Positions 1 through 9,193 of a stretch of DNA of 64,000 nt are shown piece after piece. Positions within the stretch are counted from its first letter, which is position 1, and each line of letters begins with the position of its first letter. Position numbers and translations under genes: made by a program. This DNA is from Micromonospora nigra (GTDB lineage: Bacteria > Actinomycetota > Actinomycetes > Mycobacteriales > Micromonosporaceae), in contig NZ_FMHT01000003.1 in the NCBI RefSeq assembly GCF_900091585.1, positions 496,001-560,000 on the forward strand, read 5' to 3'. The notes under the pieces are model-generated. The model worked only from the letters and a program-made list of their open reading frames with translations. It made no database searches and was not told where the DNA came from.

Positions 1-1
1 C

Positions 2-3000
2 GTCTCCTTCCAGGAGATCTTCGGCACGCTCTGCGGCGGCGGCACCCTGCACCTGACCCGGCCCGGATGGCGGCAGGACATGCCGGCGCTGCTGGAACAC
101 CTCGACACCGCCGGCATCGAGCGGATCTTCCTGCCGTACGTCGCCCTGCAACTGCTGGCCGAGCACGGGGTACGCCTCGGCCGGTATCCGTCCCGGCTGC
201 GGGAGGTCGTCACCGCCGGTGAACAGCTGATCTGCACCGACAGCATCCGCCGCTGGTTCGCCGGGCTGCCCGGCGCACGCCTGTTCAACCACTACGGCCC
301 GACCGAGACCCACGTGGTCAGCAGTCTGTGCCTCGACGGTGACCCGGCCACCTGGCCGATCCGGCCGGCCATCGGCCGTCCGGTCGCCAACACCTGGCTA
401 CGGGTGGTGGACTCGGCCGACGAGGTGGTGCCGCCGGACTGCCCCGGGCAGTTGCTGATCGGCGGGGACCTGGTCACACCCTGCTACCTCGACGACCCGG
501 CGCTCGACCGGGCCCGCTTCGTCGAGCTGCCCGGCCTCGGCTGGTTCTTCCGCAGCGGCGACCAGGCCCGGTTCGACCGGGACGGTCTGCTGCACTACCT
601 GGGTCGCGACGACCAGCAGGTGAAGGTCAGTGGGCACCGGCTGGAGCTGGGCCAGGTCGAGGCGGCACTGCTCACGCACCCGGCCGTCGTCAACGCCGTG
701 GTGGTCCGCGACGGTCCACACCTGGTCGCCTGCCTGCAGTTCCGCGCCGACCCACCGACCCCGCAGGAGCTGACCGCCCATCTCGCGGGGCTGCTGCCCG
801 CGTACGCGCGGGTGGACCGGTTCCGACGGTTGACGGAGCTGCCGCGTACCGCCAGCGGGAAGCTGGACCGCCGTCGCGCCCTGGCCGCGCCTGGCGAGGA
901 GCTCCGCCCGGATGGTGCCGCTTCGGTGCCGGTCATGTCGGACCTGGAGCAACGACTGGCCGGGCTCTTCGAGGAGGTCGTCGGCATCCCGATCGGGCCG
1001 GACCGGCGCTTCTTCGACCAGGGCGCGGGCAGCCTGGACCTGATGCGCTTCCACCTGCGTTGTGCCGCCGAAGGGTTGCCGCTGACGATCCCCGACCTGT
1101 TCGAGCACGTCACGATCCGCCGCCTCGCCCGGTTCCTCACCGACCGGCGGGCCACGAAGGTGGCGGCGGCCGGGCGGGACGAGGCCGGCGCGGGCCCGGC
1201 GGACGAGCCGGTCGCGGTGGTGGGGATGGCCGTCCGGTTGCCCGGCGCCGACGACCTGGCGGCCTTCTGGGCGATGGTGGAGGCCGGCGACCGGGGCGTC
1301 GAGCACTTCGACGCCACCGACGGTCTGGTGGGCGCCCGCAGCCAGCTGGCCGCTCCGCTCGGCTTCGACCCGGGCCACTTCGGCATCAGCCGGCAGGAGG
1401 CCAGGCTGATGGATCCGCAGCAGCGGCACCTGCTGATGAGCTGTGTCGAGGCGTTGGCACACGCCGGCATCGCCGATCCCGCCGGGCGGCGGGTGGGCCT
1501 GCTCGCCAGCTGCGGCGAGAACACCTACTTCCAGACGATGCTGCGGGCGGCCGACCCGGCGCTGTTGCCGGACTCCTTCCAGTTGGCGCTGCACCACGAG
1601 AAGGACTTCCTCGCCACGAAGGTCGCCTACCACCTGCGCCTGACCGGCCCGGCCTTCACCGTGCAGGCGGCCTGCGCCAGCTCGTTGGTGGCGGTGCACG
1701 TCGCGGCCGGGCTGCTGCGACAGGGCGACAGCGACGTGATGCTGGTCGGCGGGGTGCTGGTGGACCCGCTGCTGAGCGCGGGCTACCGCTACCAGCCGCA
1801 GCACATCTTCTCCCCGGACGGGCACTGCCGGCCGTTCAGCGACGACGCCGCGGGCACCGTGGGCGCCAGTGGGGTGGGCGTGGTGGTGCTCAAGCCCCTG
1901 CGGACGGCCCGACGCGACGGCGACACCGTCTACGCCGTGATCACTGGATCGGCGGTCAACAACGACGGCGCGGACAAGCTCGGCTTCGCCGCCCCCTCGG
2001 TCGTCGGCCAGCGGGAGGTGATCCGTGCCGCGCTGCGCCGCAGCGGACGCGTCGGTGGCGACCTCGGCTACGTGGAGGCGCACGGCACCGCGACGGAGCT
2101 GGGCGATCCGGTGGAGGTGGCGGCACTGCGCCAGGCGTACGACCTGGCCGAGCCGGGCCGCACCGCGCTGGCATCGGTGAAGAGCCAGATCGGTCACCTC
2201 GGCGCGGCGGCGGGCGTCGTCGGCCTGGTCCGCGCGGTGCTGGCCGTGCACCACGGGCGGATCCCGCCGAATGTCGACTTCCGTCGGCTCAGTCCACGGC
2301 TGGGCCCCGACCTGGCCCCGTTCTACATCCCCACCAAGGCCCGGCCCTGGCCGGTCGACCGGCCACGGGTGGCGGCGGTGAGCAGCTTCGGAATCGGCGG
2401 CACCAACGCCCACCTGATCTGCGAGGCGGTCGAGCCGGTCGACAGCGCCCCGGCGATGCCATCCGACCCCGCTGGTGCGGTGGTGGTGCTCGCCAGCGGC
2501 AGCGCTGCCGGCCTGCGCGCCGACGCCGCCCGTGTCGCCAGCTACCTGGCGGCCCGGCCGGAGACCTACCACCGGGTGCTGCGTCACCTCCAGGCCGGTC
2601 GCACACCGGGACGCTGGCGGGCGGCGGCCGTCTGCGCCGACGCCGCTGCCGCCGTGGCCTGGCTGCACACCGCGACGGCCGTCGAGGTGAGTCCCGTCGA
2701 GGCGACGCCCGTCGAGGTCACCGACTCGGCCGGTACGCCGCAGGCGGCCACCCTCGTCGCCGCCTGGCTGGCCGGACGGCCCATCCGGTGGCCGGCCGGG
2801 CCGGCGCAACCGCCCTGGGACTTCCCCCCGCCGGCGTTCGTCCTCGACCATCACGAGTTCGCCCGCGCCGCCCCGTCGGCCGGGGCGGCAGCCCTGACGG
2901 GGGGCACTTCCACGACCGGGGCGGCAGCGCTGACCGGGGGCACGCCGTCGACCGGGGCGGCAGCGCCCGCCGCGACCGCGTCGCCCGCCGAGGCCGTCTC

Positions 3001-5746
3001 GACCGATCAGCGGTGGCCGGCGCGGCTGCCCGAGGCCGAGTGGCTGCACCAGCCGCACTGGGTGCGCTGGCGGCACGCGGGCACCGAACCCGCCGCCCGT
3101 CGCCCGGACACGCTCGTCATCCTGGCGGTGCAGCCACCGCCGCCCGCCGCACTGCGCGCCTTCGCGGCGTCCCACGCCCGGGTGGTGACCGTCACCGCCG
3201 CCGACGGCTTCGCCCGGCTCGGTCCGGACTGCTACCGGGTGGACGCGGCCGACCCCGCCTCCCTGGGCCGGCTGCTCGACGCGCTGACCGACGGCGACCC
3301 GCCGACTCACGCCGACCCGCGGGCCGACGCCGAGCGGGGCGGTGTCGACTGGCTGCACGCGCTGCCCTTGGCCGTCGACGGGCCGGTCGACACGGACACG
3401 CTGGCCCACTCGTACCGGGCCTGCGTCGACACCCCGGCGGCGCTGCTGGCGGCCGTCGCCGCGTCGCCCCGCCGGCCCCGGCTGCGGGCCTGGTGGCTGT
3501 CGCAGCAGGCGCAACCCGTCGACGACGACGTACGCCGGCCGGAGCTGGGCCTGCTGGCCGGGGCGTGCGAGGTCGCGCCCCAGGAGAGCGACGTCGAGAG
3601 CCACTGGCTGGATCTGCCGGGCCCCGATCCGGTCGACTGGGCGGCGGCGCTCGCGGTGGTGCTGGCCGAGCGGACAGCGCCACCCCGGCGACTCGCGCTG
3701 CGGGGCGGCTACTGGTGGGAGCAGGCGCTGCTGCCGGTCCGCCCGCCGGCCGGACCGGCCACGCGCCCACTGCCGGCCGCACCGGGTGAGCGCCCACGGC
3801 CGGCCGCGCCGACCACGAAGCCGCCGGCCACACCGGCCGAGCACCCGACGCCGGCCGGACCGGCCCGGTATCTGGTCCTCGGCGGAACCGGCGGCATCGG
3901 GCGCAGCATCGCCGCCTGGCTGCTGGAGCAGGGCGACTGCGAGGTGGTCCTGCTGGCGCGACGCGGGCCGCTGCCGGCTGAGCTGACGCCGTGGGCCGAC
4001 CGCGTCGACCTCGTCGAGGCAGACCTCACCGAGGCGGATCCCGACGATCTGGTGGTGCGGCTCGGCACCCGGCGGGTCGACGGGGTGGTCCACGCCGCGG
4101 GCATCGCAGCCGGCACGCTGATCGGTCGACGGGACGCGGCCACGATGCGGCGGGCCACGACCGCCAGGACCCACGGGGCGCTGCTCGTGGAACGGCTGGT
4201 CGCGCGGCACAAGCCGGCGTTCGTCGTCTACTGCTCGTCGATGTCGGCGCAGCTGGGCGGCGTCGGTCAGCTCGACTACGCCGCCAGTCACGGGCTGTTG
4301 GGCACCTTCGCCCGGCACCGGCCCACCGGGACTGACACCACGCTGCGTATCTGCGTCGACTGGGACGTCTGGAACGAGGTGGGTCTGGCCCTGGACGCCC
4401 TGCCCACCGACGCCCGGCACGGGGCGCACCTGGCGGTCGGCCTCCGCGTGGACGAGGGGCTTCGGCTCTTCGCGCAGGCCCTGCGGCTGGGTCTGCCGCA
4501 CGTGCTCGTCTGCACCACCGCGCTGGGCCGGGCGCGGGAGTTCTACGCGCCACCGGCCGGCCCGCAGGTCCCGACACCCGCCGGGCCGCCCCGGCCGGCC
4601 GCCGATGTGGTCGGCGGATGGCTGCGTGACTGGCTGGGCACCGAACAGCTCGACCCGGCCGCGAACCTCTACGACCTGGGGGCCGACTCGTTGCTGTTGC
4701 TGAACCTGATCGACCGGGTCAAGGACAACTTCGGGGTCGGCCTCAACCTGTCCCAGCTGAGCCACCGGGTGAGCCTGACCGAGGTGCTGGGCCTCCTCGG
4801 CGCAACGATCGGCGCCACCGATGCCGTCGGGGCCGCCGGATCCACCAGACCCACCGGATCCACCGGGCCCACCGGGCCCACCGGATCGACCGGGTCGGCC
4901 AGGGAGACCGGGTCGGCCGGGGAGACCGGGTCGGCCAGGGAGACCGGGTCGGCCAGGGAGACCGGGTCGGCCGGGGAGACCGGTCCCGCCGTGACGGTGG
5001 ACGTCTGGCAGGCCGGTCGGGGACGGTCGGTGCTCTGCCTGGTCCATCCGGTCGGTGGCGACGTGCAGGCGTACCGGCCGCTGGTATCGGCGCTCGACCC
5101 GACGCTCACGGTCTGCGTCATCGCCGATCCCGCGTTGACCCACACCGGGCAGCCGGCCTGGTCGCTCGCGGAGCGGGCCGCCCGCTACCACACCGCGCTG
5201 TCCGACCGCTTCCCCCGGGACGAGTGGCGCTGGCGGCTCGGCGGGTGGTCGTTCGGCGCCTGGGTGGCGCTCGGGATGGCGGCTCGGGCCGAGGCGGTCG
5301 GCCAGCCGGCGGACGAGCTCTACCTGCTGGATCCGCCGCCGCCGGACGCCGGGCCGACCTTCCGGGCGTACGACGAGGAACGACTGGCCGCACTCTTCGC
5401 CCACGAGCTGGGTGCGGCGACCGGCGCGGAACCCGCCGCGACGGCGTACGCGCAGGCGTTGGCGCGCTGCTGCCGGGCCAACCTGGCGAGCATGACGCGG
5501 CACACCCTGCCCCGGCTGGCCGGCACACCCGGGCGGTTGTGGCTCGCGGGCCGCCCGACGGCCGGCCTGCCGGCGCTCGCCCCGCCACCCGATCAGGCCC
5601 GGCAGTGGCGGACGCACCTGGCCGGGCTCGCGTGGCACCTCGTCGACACCACCCACTACGGCATCGTCGCGGCGCCGCACGTGCGGACCGTTGCCGAGGC
5701 CGTCAACGGCGCGACCCGGTCCACCGGCCCGAGGGTGGCGCGATGA
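2..5746 (+). CDS. Hybrid NRPS-PKS, A-T-KS-KR-ACP-TE without AT, 5' end outside window
   Basis: The reading frame is open from the window edge, so the start is missing; 1,914 residues are visible, numbered from nt 2. Order: adenylation domain entered at its A4 region (1-285), carrier domain (Ser344 in GAGSL), ketosynthase (about 400-815, Cys558 in ACASS), remnant KS-AT linker, a post-AT-like linker, ketoreductase (Rossmann GGTGGIG near 1293, Tyr1426; the usual Asn four residues on is His1430), ACP (Ser1563 in GADSL), a repetitive linker, and a thioesterase (Ser1750 in GWSFG). There is no acyltransferase motif. The visible specificity residues V, Q, F, V, A, H, V, V match the proline code DVQ-IAHVV, so I infer L-proline or a relative is loaded, extended once with C2, reduced and released. 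The extender must come from a trans AT. The stop overlaps the next start (ATGA). Confidence 0.93.
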   Translation, partial: VSFQEIFGTLCGGGTLHLTRPGWRQDMPALLEHLDTAGIERIFLPYVALQLLAEHGVRLGRYPSRLREVVTAGEQLICTDSIRRWFAGLPGARLFNHYGPTETHVVSSLCLDGDPATWPIRPAIGRPVANTWLRVVDSADEVVPPDCPGQLLIGGDLVTPCYLDDPALDRARFVELPGLGWFFRSGDQARFDRDGLLHYLGRDDQQVKVSGHRLELGQVEAALLTHPAVVNAVVVRDGPHLVACLQFRADPPTPQELTAHLAGLLPAYARVDRFRRLTELPRTASGKLDRRRALAAPGEELRPDGAASVPVMSDLEQRLAGLFEEVVGIPIGPDRRFFDQGAGSLDLMRFHLRCAAEGLPLTIPDLFEHVTIRRLARFLTDRRATKVAAAGRDEAGAGPADEPVAVVGMAVRLPGADDLAAFWAMVEAGDRGVEHFDATDGLVGARSQLAAPLGFDPGHFGISRQEARLMDPQQRHLLMSCVEALAHAGIADPAGRRVGLLASCGENTYFQTMLRAADPALLPDSFQLALHHEKDFLATKVAYHLRLTGPAFTVQAACASSLVAVHVAAGLLRQGDSDVMLVGGVLVDPLLSAGYRYQPQHIFSPDGHCRPFSDDAAGTVGASGVGVVVLKPLRTARRDGDTVYAVITGSAVNNDGADKLGFAAPSVVGQREVIRAALRRSGRVGGDLGYVEAHGTATELGDPVEVAALRQAYDLAEPGRTALASVKSQIGHLGAAAGVVGLVRAVLAVHHGRIPPNVDFRRLSPRLGPDLAPFYIPTKARPWPVDRPRVAAVSSFGIGGTNAHLICEAVEPVDSAPAMPSDPAGAVVVLASGSAAGLRADAARVASYLAARPETYHRVLRHLQAGRTPGRWRAAAVCADAAAAVAWLHTATAVEVSPVEATPVEVTDSAGTPQAATLVAAWLAGRPIRWPAGPAQPPWDFPPPAFVLDHHEFARAAPSAGAAALTGGTSTTGAAALTGGTPSTGAAAPAATASPAEAVSTDQRWPARLPEAEWLHQPHWVRWRHAGTEPAARRPDTLVILAVQPPPPAALRAFAASHARVVTVTAADGFARLGPDCYRVDAADPASLGRLLDALTDGDPPTHADPRADAERGGVDWLHALPLAVDGPVDTDTLAHSYRACVDTPAALLAAVAASPRRPRLRAWWLSQQAQPVDDDVRRPELGLLAGACEVAPQESDVESHWLDLPGPDPVDWAAALAVVLAERTAPPRRLALRGGYWWEQALLPVRPPAGPATRPLPAAPGERPRPAAPTTKPPATPAEHPTPAGPARYLVLGGTGGIGRSIAAWLLEQGDCEVVLLARRGPLPAELTPWADRVDLVEADLTEADPDDLVVRLGTRRVDGVVHAAGIAAGTLIGRRDAATMRRATTARTHGALLVERLVARHKPAFVVYCSSMSAQLGGVGQLDYAASHGLLGTFARHRPTGTDTTLRICVDWDVWNEVGLALDALPTDARHGAHLAVGLRVDEGLRLFAQALRLGLPHVLVCTTALGRAREFYAPPAGPQVPTPAGPPRPAADVVGGWLRDWLGTEQLDPAANLYDLGADSLLLLNLIDRVKDNFGVGLNLSQLSHRVSLTEVLGLLGATIGATDAVGAAGSTRPTGSTGPTGPTGSTGSARETGSAGETGSARETGSARETGSAGETGPAVTVDVWQAGRGRSVLCLVHPVGGDVQAYRPLVSALDPTLTVCVIADPALTHTGQPAWSLAERAARYHTALSDRFPRDEWRWRLGGWSFGAWVALGMAARAEAVGQPADELYLLDPPPPDAGPTFRAYDEERLAALFAHELGAATGAEPAATAYAQALARCCRANLASMTRHTLPRLAGTPGRLWLAGRPTAGLPALAPPPDQARQWRTHLAGLAWHLVDTTHYGIVAAPHVRTVAEAVNGATRSTGPRVAR
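2880..2965 (+). repeat. 36-bp in-frame repeat in PKS linker
   Basis: Two and a half copies of a 36-bp unit encode GAAALTGGT-type segments between the post-AT-like linker and the following structural region of the hybrid synthase. They form a flexible Ala/Gly/Thr-rich linker just where an acyltransferase is missing. Confidence 0.6.
4837..4977 (+). repeat. Tandem 18-bp (and 9-bp) repeats encoding ACP-TE linker
   Basis: Five consecutive 18-bp units (4888-4977) follow several degenerate 9-bp units. Together they encode a low-complexity Gly-Ser/Thr-Pro then TGSARE/TGSAGE hexapeptide linker between the ACP and the thioesterase. All units keep the frame, so copy-number change would alter linker length without breaking the protein. 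Confidence 0.85.
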
Positions 5747-6807
5747 ACCCGTACCGGTCGCTGCCCGCGCGGTCCTTCTGGCGCAGCGCGGTGGCCGAGC
5801 CGGAGATGCTGGCCATCGAGGAGGTGTGGACGCCGAAGTTCACCCTCGGCCCGGACGATCCGGTGCTCACCGCCGGTTCCTGCTTCGCCCGCCACCTCGG
5901 GCCCGCCCTGCTCGACGAGGGGATGAACTGGCGTGAGGTCGAGCTGCCCCCGCCGGGGCTGACCGAGGCCGAGCGCCGGGCCCGCCACTACGGCGCGTTC
6001 TCCTTCCGCACCGGCACCATCTACACGGCCGCCACGCTGCGGCAGTGGCTGGGCTGGGCGTTGGCGGGCGACCCCGGGCCCGACGAGGTCTGGCGCGACG
6101 GTGACCGGTTCTTCGACCCGTACCGCCCGTCGGTGGAGCCCGACGGCTACGAATCGGCGGAGGCGACGCTGGCCGCCCGCCGGGCCACGCTGGCCGCGAT
6201 CCGGGGGGCGGTCGCCGAGGCGGGGTGTCTCATCTTCACCCTCGGTCTGACCGAGGCCTGGCGGGACGTGGTCACCGACACCGTCCATCCGGTGTGCCCG
6301 GGCACCGTTCGCGGCACCTTCGACGCCGGCCGGCACGTCTTCCACAACTTCACCGTGGCCGAGGTGCACCGGGACCTCTCCGCCGTCGTGGCGCTGCTGC
6401 GCGCCGCCAACCCCCGGCTGACCGTGCTGCTGACCGTGTCGCCGGTGCCGCTCACCGCGACGGCCACCGGGGCGCACGCGCTGACCGCCACCACCTACTC
6501 CAAGTCGGTGCTGCGGGCGGCGGCGGGCCAACTGGCCCAGGAGCACGACCACGTCGACTACTTCCCCTCGTACGAGCTGATCACCGGCTTCCCGTTCCGG
6601 GGGGTCTTCTTCGCGCCGAACCTGCGCGCCGTGACGCCGGCGGGGGTCGCCTTCGTCATGCGCCACTTCTTCAACGCCCTCGAACGCGTCCGCGTCGGGG
6701 CCCGACCAGCGGACGCCACCGCGACGGCACGGGACCGTCGCGCCGACGCCGACGGAGGTGACCTCTACTGTGACGACGCCGTCCTCGACCACTACCGCGC
6801 CGGCTAG
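5743..6807 (+). CDS. GSCFA-family protein
   Basis: 354 residues. The start ATG overlaps the PKS stop (ATGA), which indicates translational coupling. The family-naming motif is intact at residues 45-49 (TAGSCFARH), and later blocks such as TLGLTEAW and TVSPVPLTAT fit the family. GSCFA proteins are SGNH/GDSL-like folds of largely unknown reaction; the Ser of GSCFA is in the nucleophile position by analogy. Directly after a PKS-TE and before another SGNH-like gene, it could be an esterase or acyltransferase acting on the released product, or a capsule-type tailoring enzyme. That role is inference; the family call is secure. Confidence 0.85.
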   Translation: MNPYRSLPARSFWRSAVAEPEMLAIEEVWTPKFTLGPDDPVLTAGSCFARHLGPALLDEGMNWREVELPPPGLTEAERRARHYGAFSFRTGTIYTAATLRQWLGWALAGDPGPDEVWRDGDRFFDPYRPSVEPDGYESAEATLAARRATLAAIRGAVAEAGCLIFTLGLTEAWRDVVTDTVHPVCPGTVRGTFDAGRHVFHNFTVAEVHRDLSAVVALLRAANPRLTVLLTVSPVPLTATATGAHALTATTYSKSVLRAAAGQLAQEHDHVDYFPSYELITGFPFRGVFFAPNLRAVTPAGVAFVMRHFFNALERVRVGARPADATATARDRRADADGGDLYCDDAVLDHYRAG

Positions 6808-7465
6808 GTTCCTGCTGCTGGGCGACTCGCACGCCGGGCCGATCGCCCGCGCGGCGACGGCGGCGGGGGTGCCCTTCGTCGGCGGCCCGGTCGGCTCGGG
6901 ACGCGACTTCAACGCCAACTTCTTCGACGGGTACGACGACGGTGTGGTGTTCCGGGACGACGCCGTGCAGCAACGCCACCGAGACTTCCTGGCCGAGCTG
7001 GGCGTGACCGGCATCGGTCAGCTCGGCGTCCCGTTGGTCTCGACGTTCGGTCTCAGCGCCCACTTCTTCGCCACCGGTGCGAACTGGGGGATCTACCGGG
7101 CTGGCGACGGCAACTTCCCGGCGGGGTTCCTCACCGGCGACCTCTTCGACGGCATCGTGCGCGCGATGGCCCGCGACGCGCTGGCCTTCTACCGCCACGT
7201 CCTCGACCTGGGGGTGCGCGTCCTCGCGGTGCTGCCACCGCAGCGGGTGCCGGGGATGTCCGATCCGCAGGTCTTCACGGCGGCCCAGGAGACGATCCGC
7301 CGCGCGCTCGTCGAACTCGGCGTCGAGATCGTGGACCTGCGCGCCCGGGTGACTGACGGCGCGGGCCGGCAACGGGCCGCGTTCTGCGAGCCGGACGACC
7401 CGATCCACGGCAACCTCGCCTTCGGCCGGTTGATCGTGGCCGACCTGCTGGCCCGGGGGCTGTGA
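6770..7465 (+). CDS. SGNH/GDSL-like hydrolase-fold protein
   Basis: 231 residues. I chose GTG at 6770 because a perfect GGAGGTGA Shine-Dalgarno sits eight bases upstream; another in-frame GTG at 6758 lies inside that site. The gene overlaps the end of the GSCFA gene by 38 bp. The N-terminus reads FLLLGDSHAGP, an SGNH block I-like motif with Asp-Ser-His (residues 19-21), and the C-terminal DPIHGN gives a plausible catalytic Asp/His pair. The protein is small, without signal peptide or membrane segment, so a cytosolic esterase/acyltransferase is likely. Pairing with the GSCFA protein suggests they work on the same intermediate. The substrate is unknown. Confidence 0.72.
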   Translation: MTTPSSTTTAPARFLLLGDSHAGPIARAATAAGVPFVGGPVGSGRDFNANFFDGYDDGVVFRDDAVQQRHRDFLAELGVTGIGQLGVPLVSTFGLSAHFFATGANWGIYRAGDGNFPAGFLTGDLFDGIVRAMARDALAFYRHVLDLGVRVLAVLPPQRVPGMSDPQVFTAAQETIRRALVELGVEIVDLRARVTDGAGRQRAAFCEPDDPIHGNLAFGRLIVADLLARGL

Positions 7466-7487
7466 CACCCAATCCTGGAGGGAACGA

Positions 7488-8363
7488 ATGGAAGAGCACG
7501 TCCTTGCCGCCGTCGAGCGGGCGACGACCCGCCCTTCGGAGCACTACGACACCATCACCGTCACGCCGATCTCGCCGGTGATCGGCGCGGAGGTGTCCGG
7601 CCTCGACCTCGCCACCGAGCTGTCGGACACGCAACTGGCCGAGGTCAGACGCGCGTTCCTCGCCCACCACGTGCTGGTGTTCCGCGACCAGGTGCTCTCC
7701 GCCGAGGACCACAAGCGCTTCGCCGGCCACTTCGGCGAGTTGCGCCGCCAGCCCCTCGCGGACCTGGACGGCGGCGACCCCGCCATCCTCGAGATCAGCG
7801 CCGACCGGGAGTCACGTTTCGTGGCGGGCGAGGACTGGCACACCGACGGCACCGCCGAGGCCGAGCCGTCGCTGGGTTCGATGCTCTACGTGACCAGGAC
7901 ACCGGAGATCGGCGTCGGTGGCGACACCCTCTGGGCGAACATGCACCTGGCGTACGAGATGCTCTCCGCGCCGATGCGGGCGTTCCTCGACGGTCTGACC
8001 GCGATCCACGACGGCCTGATCCCGTGGCAGGGGCACACCCCACCACCGGAGTACGTCGTGCCCAGGAGCGAACACCCGGTCGTCGTACGCCACCCGGAGA
8101 CCGGTCGCCGGCTGCTCTTCGTCAACGCCGGTTTCACCTCGCACATCGTGCAGCTCTCCCGGCACGAGAGCCGGGCGCTGCTGGACATGCTGTTCGGCTG
8201 GGTCGCCGGGCAGCCGATCCTGAGCTGCCGGGTCCGCTGGACGCCGAACACGCTGGTGTTCTGGGACAACCGCTGCACCCAGCACCACGCCGTGTGGGAC
8301 TACTATCCGCACTCCCGCTACGGCCAACGGGTGACCATCAACGGCAGCCGGCCGGTCGGGTGA
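7488..8363 (+). CDS. TauD/TfdA-family Fe(II)/2-oxoglutarate dioxygenase
   Basis: 291 residues, normal for the family. The iron-binding triad is visible: His118 and Asp120 in WHTDGT, and distal His266 in TQHHA; Arg281 near the C-terminus is the likely 2-oxoglutarate anchor. A GGAGGG Shine-Dalgarno precedes the ATG, 22 bp after the previous stop. Such enzymes hydroxylate, desaturate or otherwise oxidise unactivated carbons. In this context I infer a tailoring oxidation of the proline unit or the polyketide extension made by the upstream synthase. It could also be a taurine/sulfonate dioxygenase, but the gene is co-directional with and close to the PKS. Confidence 0.88.
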   Translation: MEEHVLAAVERATTRPSEHYDTITVTPISPVIGAEVSGLDLATELSDTQLAEVRRAFLAHHVLVFRDQVLSAEDHKRFAGHFGELRRQPLADLDGGDPAILEISADRESRFVAGEDWHTDGTAEAEPSLGSMLYVTRTPEIGVGGDTLWANMHLAYEMLSAPMRAFLDGLTAIHDGLIPWQGHTPPPEYVVPRSEHPVVVRHPETGRRLLFVNAGFTSHIVQLSRHESRALLDMLFGWVAGQPILSCRVRWTPNTLVFWDNRCTQHHAVWDYYPHSRYGQRVTINGSRPVG

Positions 8364-8398
8364 CCCGGCCGGTTCGACCCTCGAGCGGGATGACACAT

Positions 8399-8427
8399 GA
8401 CCGGGTCGGCCGACGGTCGGCCCGGTC
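8399..8427 (+). terminator. Possible weak hairpin between dioxygenase and GNAT genes
   Basis: A 13-base arm (8399-8411) pairs imperfectly (two mismatches) with 8415-8427 around a three-base loop, with no T-run. It could be a weak terminator ending the PKS-tailoring operon, or only GC-rich coincidence. Confidence 0.25.
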
Positions 8428-8463
8428 GGTCGACACGGCCGGCGATCGGAACGGCCCGGGGCG

Positions 8464-9159
8464 ATGACCAGGCAGGGCGAGGACGGCGCCGGTACGACCG
8501 AGCCGGCCGGTCGTGAGCTGTCCGGTCTGCTCGCCGCCTGGGTGCGCGGGTGGGCCGCCTCACGAGCCGTGCCGCCCCCGACCCCCGTGCCCGGTGGATG
8601 GCGCCTCCAGGTCGGGCTCGCGGGTCATCGCGTCCGCTACGTGCTGGCGGCGTACGACGACGCGTCGTTGGCCGAACTGGGCCGCCGGCGGGCCACACCG
8701 GGTACCTGGATCAAGGCTGCGGCGGATCCGGCGGACCTGCGCACGGCGCTACCCGCCGCCTGGACGATGGCCGACACCGGTCATCTCATGACCATCCCCT
8801 TCACCGCCGGCACCGCGACGCCTCCGGCGTCGTACACCACCCGGATCGCGGTCCTCGGCGACGTCATCGTCGCCAAGGTCATCGACGCCGCCGGCGAGGT
8901 CGCCGCTTCGGGCCGGCTCGCACCGGCAGGCCAGGTCGGAGTCATCGACCAGGTCGAGACCGCCCCCGCGCACCGCCGTCGCGGCCTCGGCAGCTCGGTG
9001 ATGCGCACCCTCAGCCACCACGCGGTCCGGCTCGGCGTGCACCGCGGCGTCCTCGTCGCCACCGACGAGGGCCGCGACCTGTACCGCGCCCTGGGCTGGA
9101 CGGTACGCGCGCCCGTCGCCGCCGCACACGTACCGGAAGCCGGCGTACCACTGACGTGA
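8464..9159 (+). CDS. GNAT-family N-acetyltransferase
   Basis: 231 residues. The C-terminal half has the acetyl-CoA-binding region: VETAPAHRRRGLGSSVM matches GNAT motif A (R/Q-x-x-G-x-G/A), followed by a DLYRALGW block typical of motif B. The first 110 residues are less conserved and may form a second, degenerate GNAT-like fold. It is 100 bp downstream of the dioxygenase with only a weak ribosome site, so it may or may not belong to the left gene cluster. An acetyltransferase beside a proline-using assembly line could be for self-resistance or N-acylation; that is speculation. Confidence 0.8.
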   Translation: MTRQGEDGAGTTEPAGRELSGLLAAWVRGWAASRAVPPPTPVPGGWRLQVGLAGHRVRYVLAAYDDASLAELGRRRATPGTWIKAAADPADLRTALPAAWTMADTGHLMTIPFTAGTATPPASYTTRIAVLGDVIVAKVIDAAGEVAASGRLAPAGQVGVIDQVETAPAHRRRGLGSSVMRTLSHHAVRLGVHRGVLVATDEGRDLYRALGWTVRAPVAAAHVPEAGVPLT

Positions 9160-9193
9160 TCGACCGTGGTGGCACGGCGCCAGACGGGCGCGG

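Noticed and set aside
4837..4977. Short regularly spaced repeats considered as a CRISPR-like array
   Set aside because: The units are contiguous with no unique spacers, and they encode an in-frame linker.
398..5680. Very long minus-strand open frame opposite the hybrid NRPS-PKS
   Set aside because: It is antisense to clear KS, KR and TE domains, has repetitive Arg/Gly/Pro composition and no recognisable motif. It is a GC-bias shadow.
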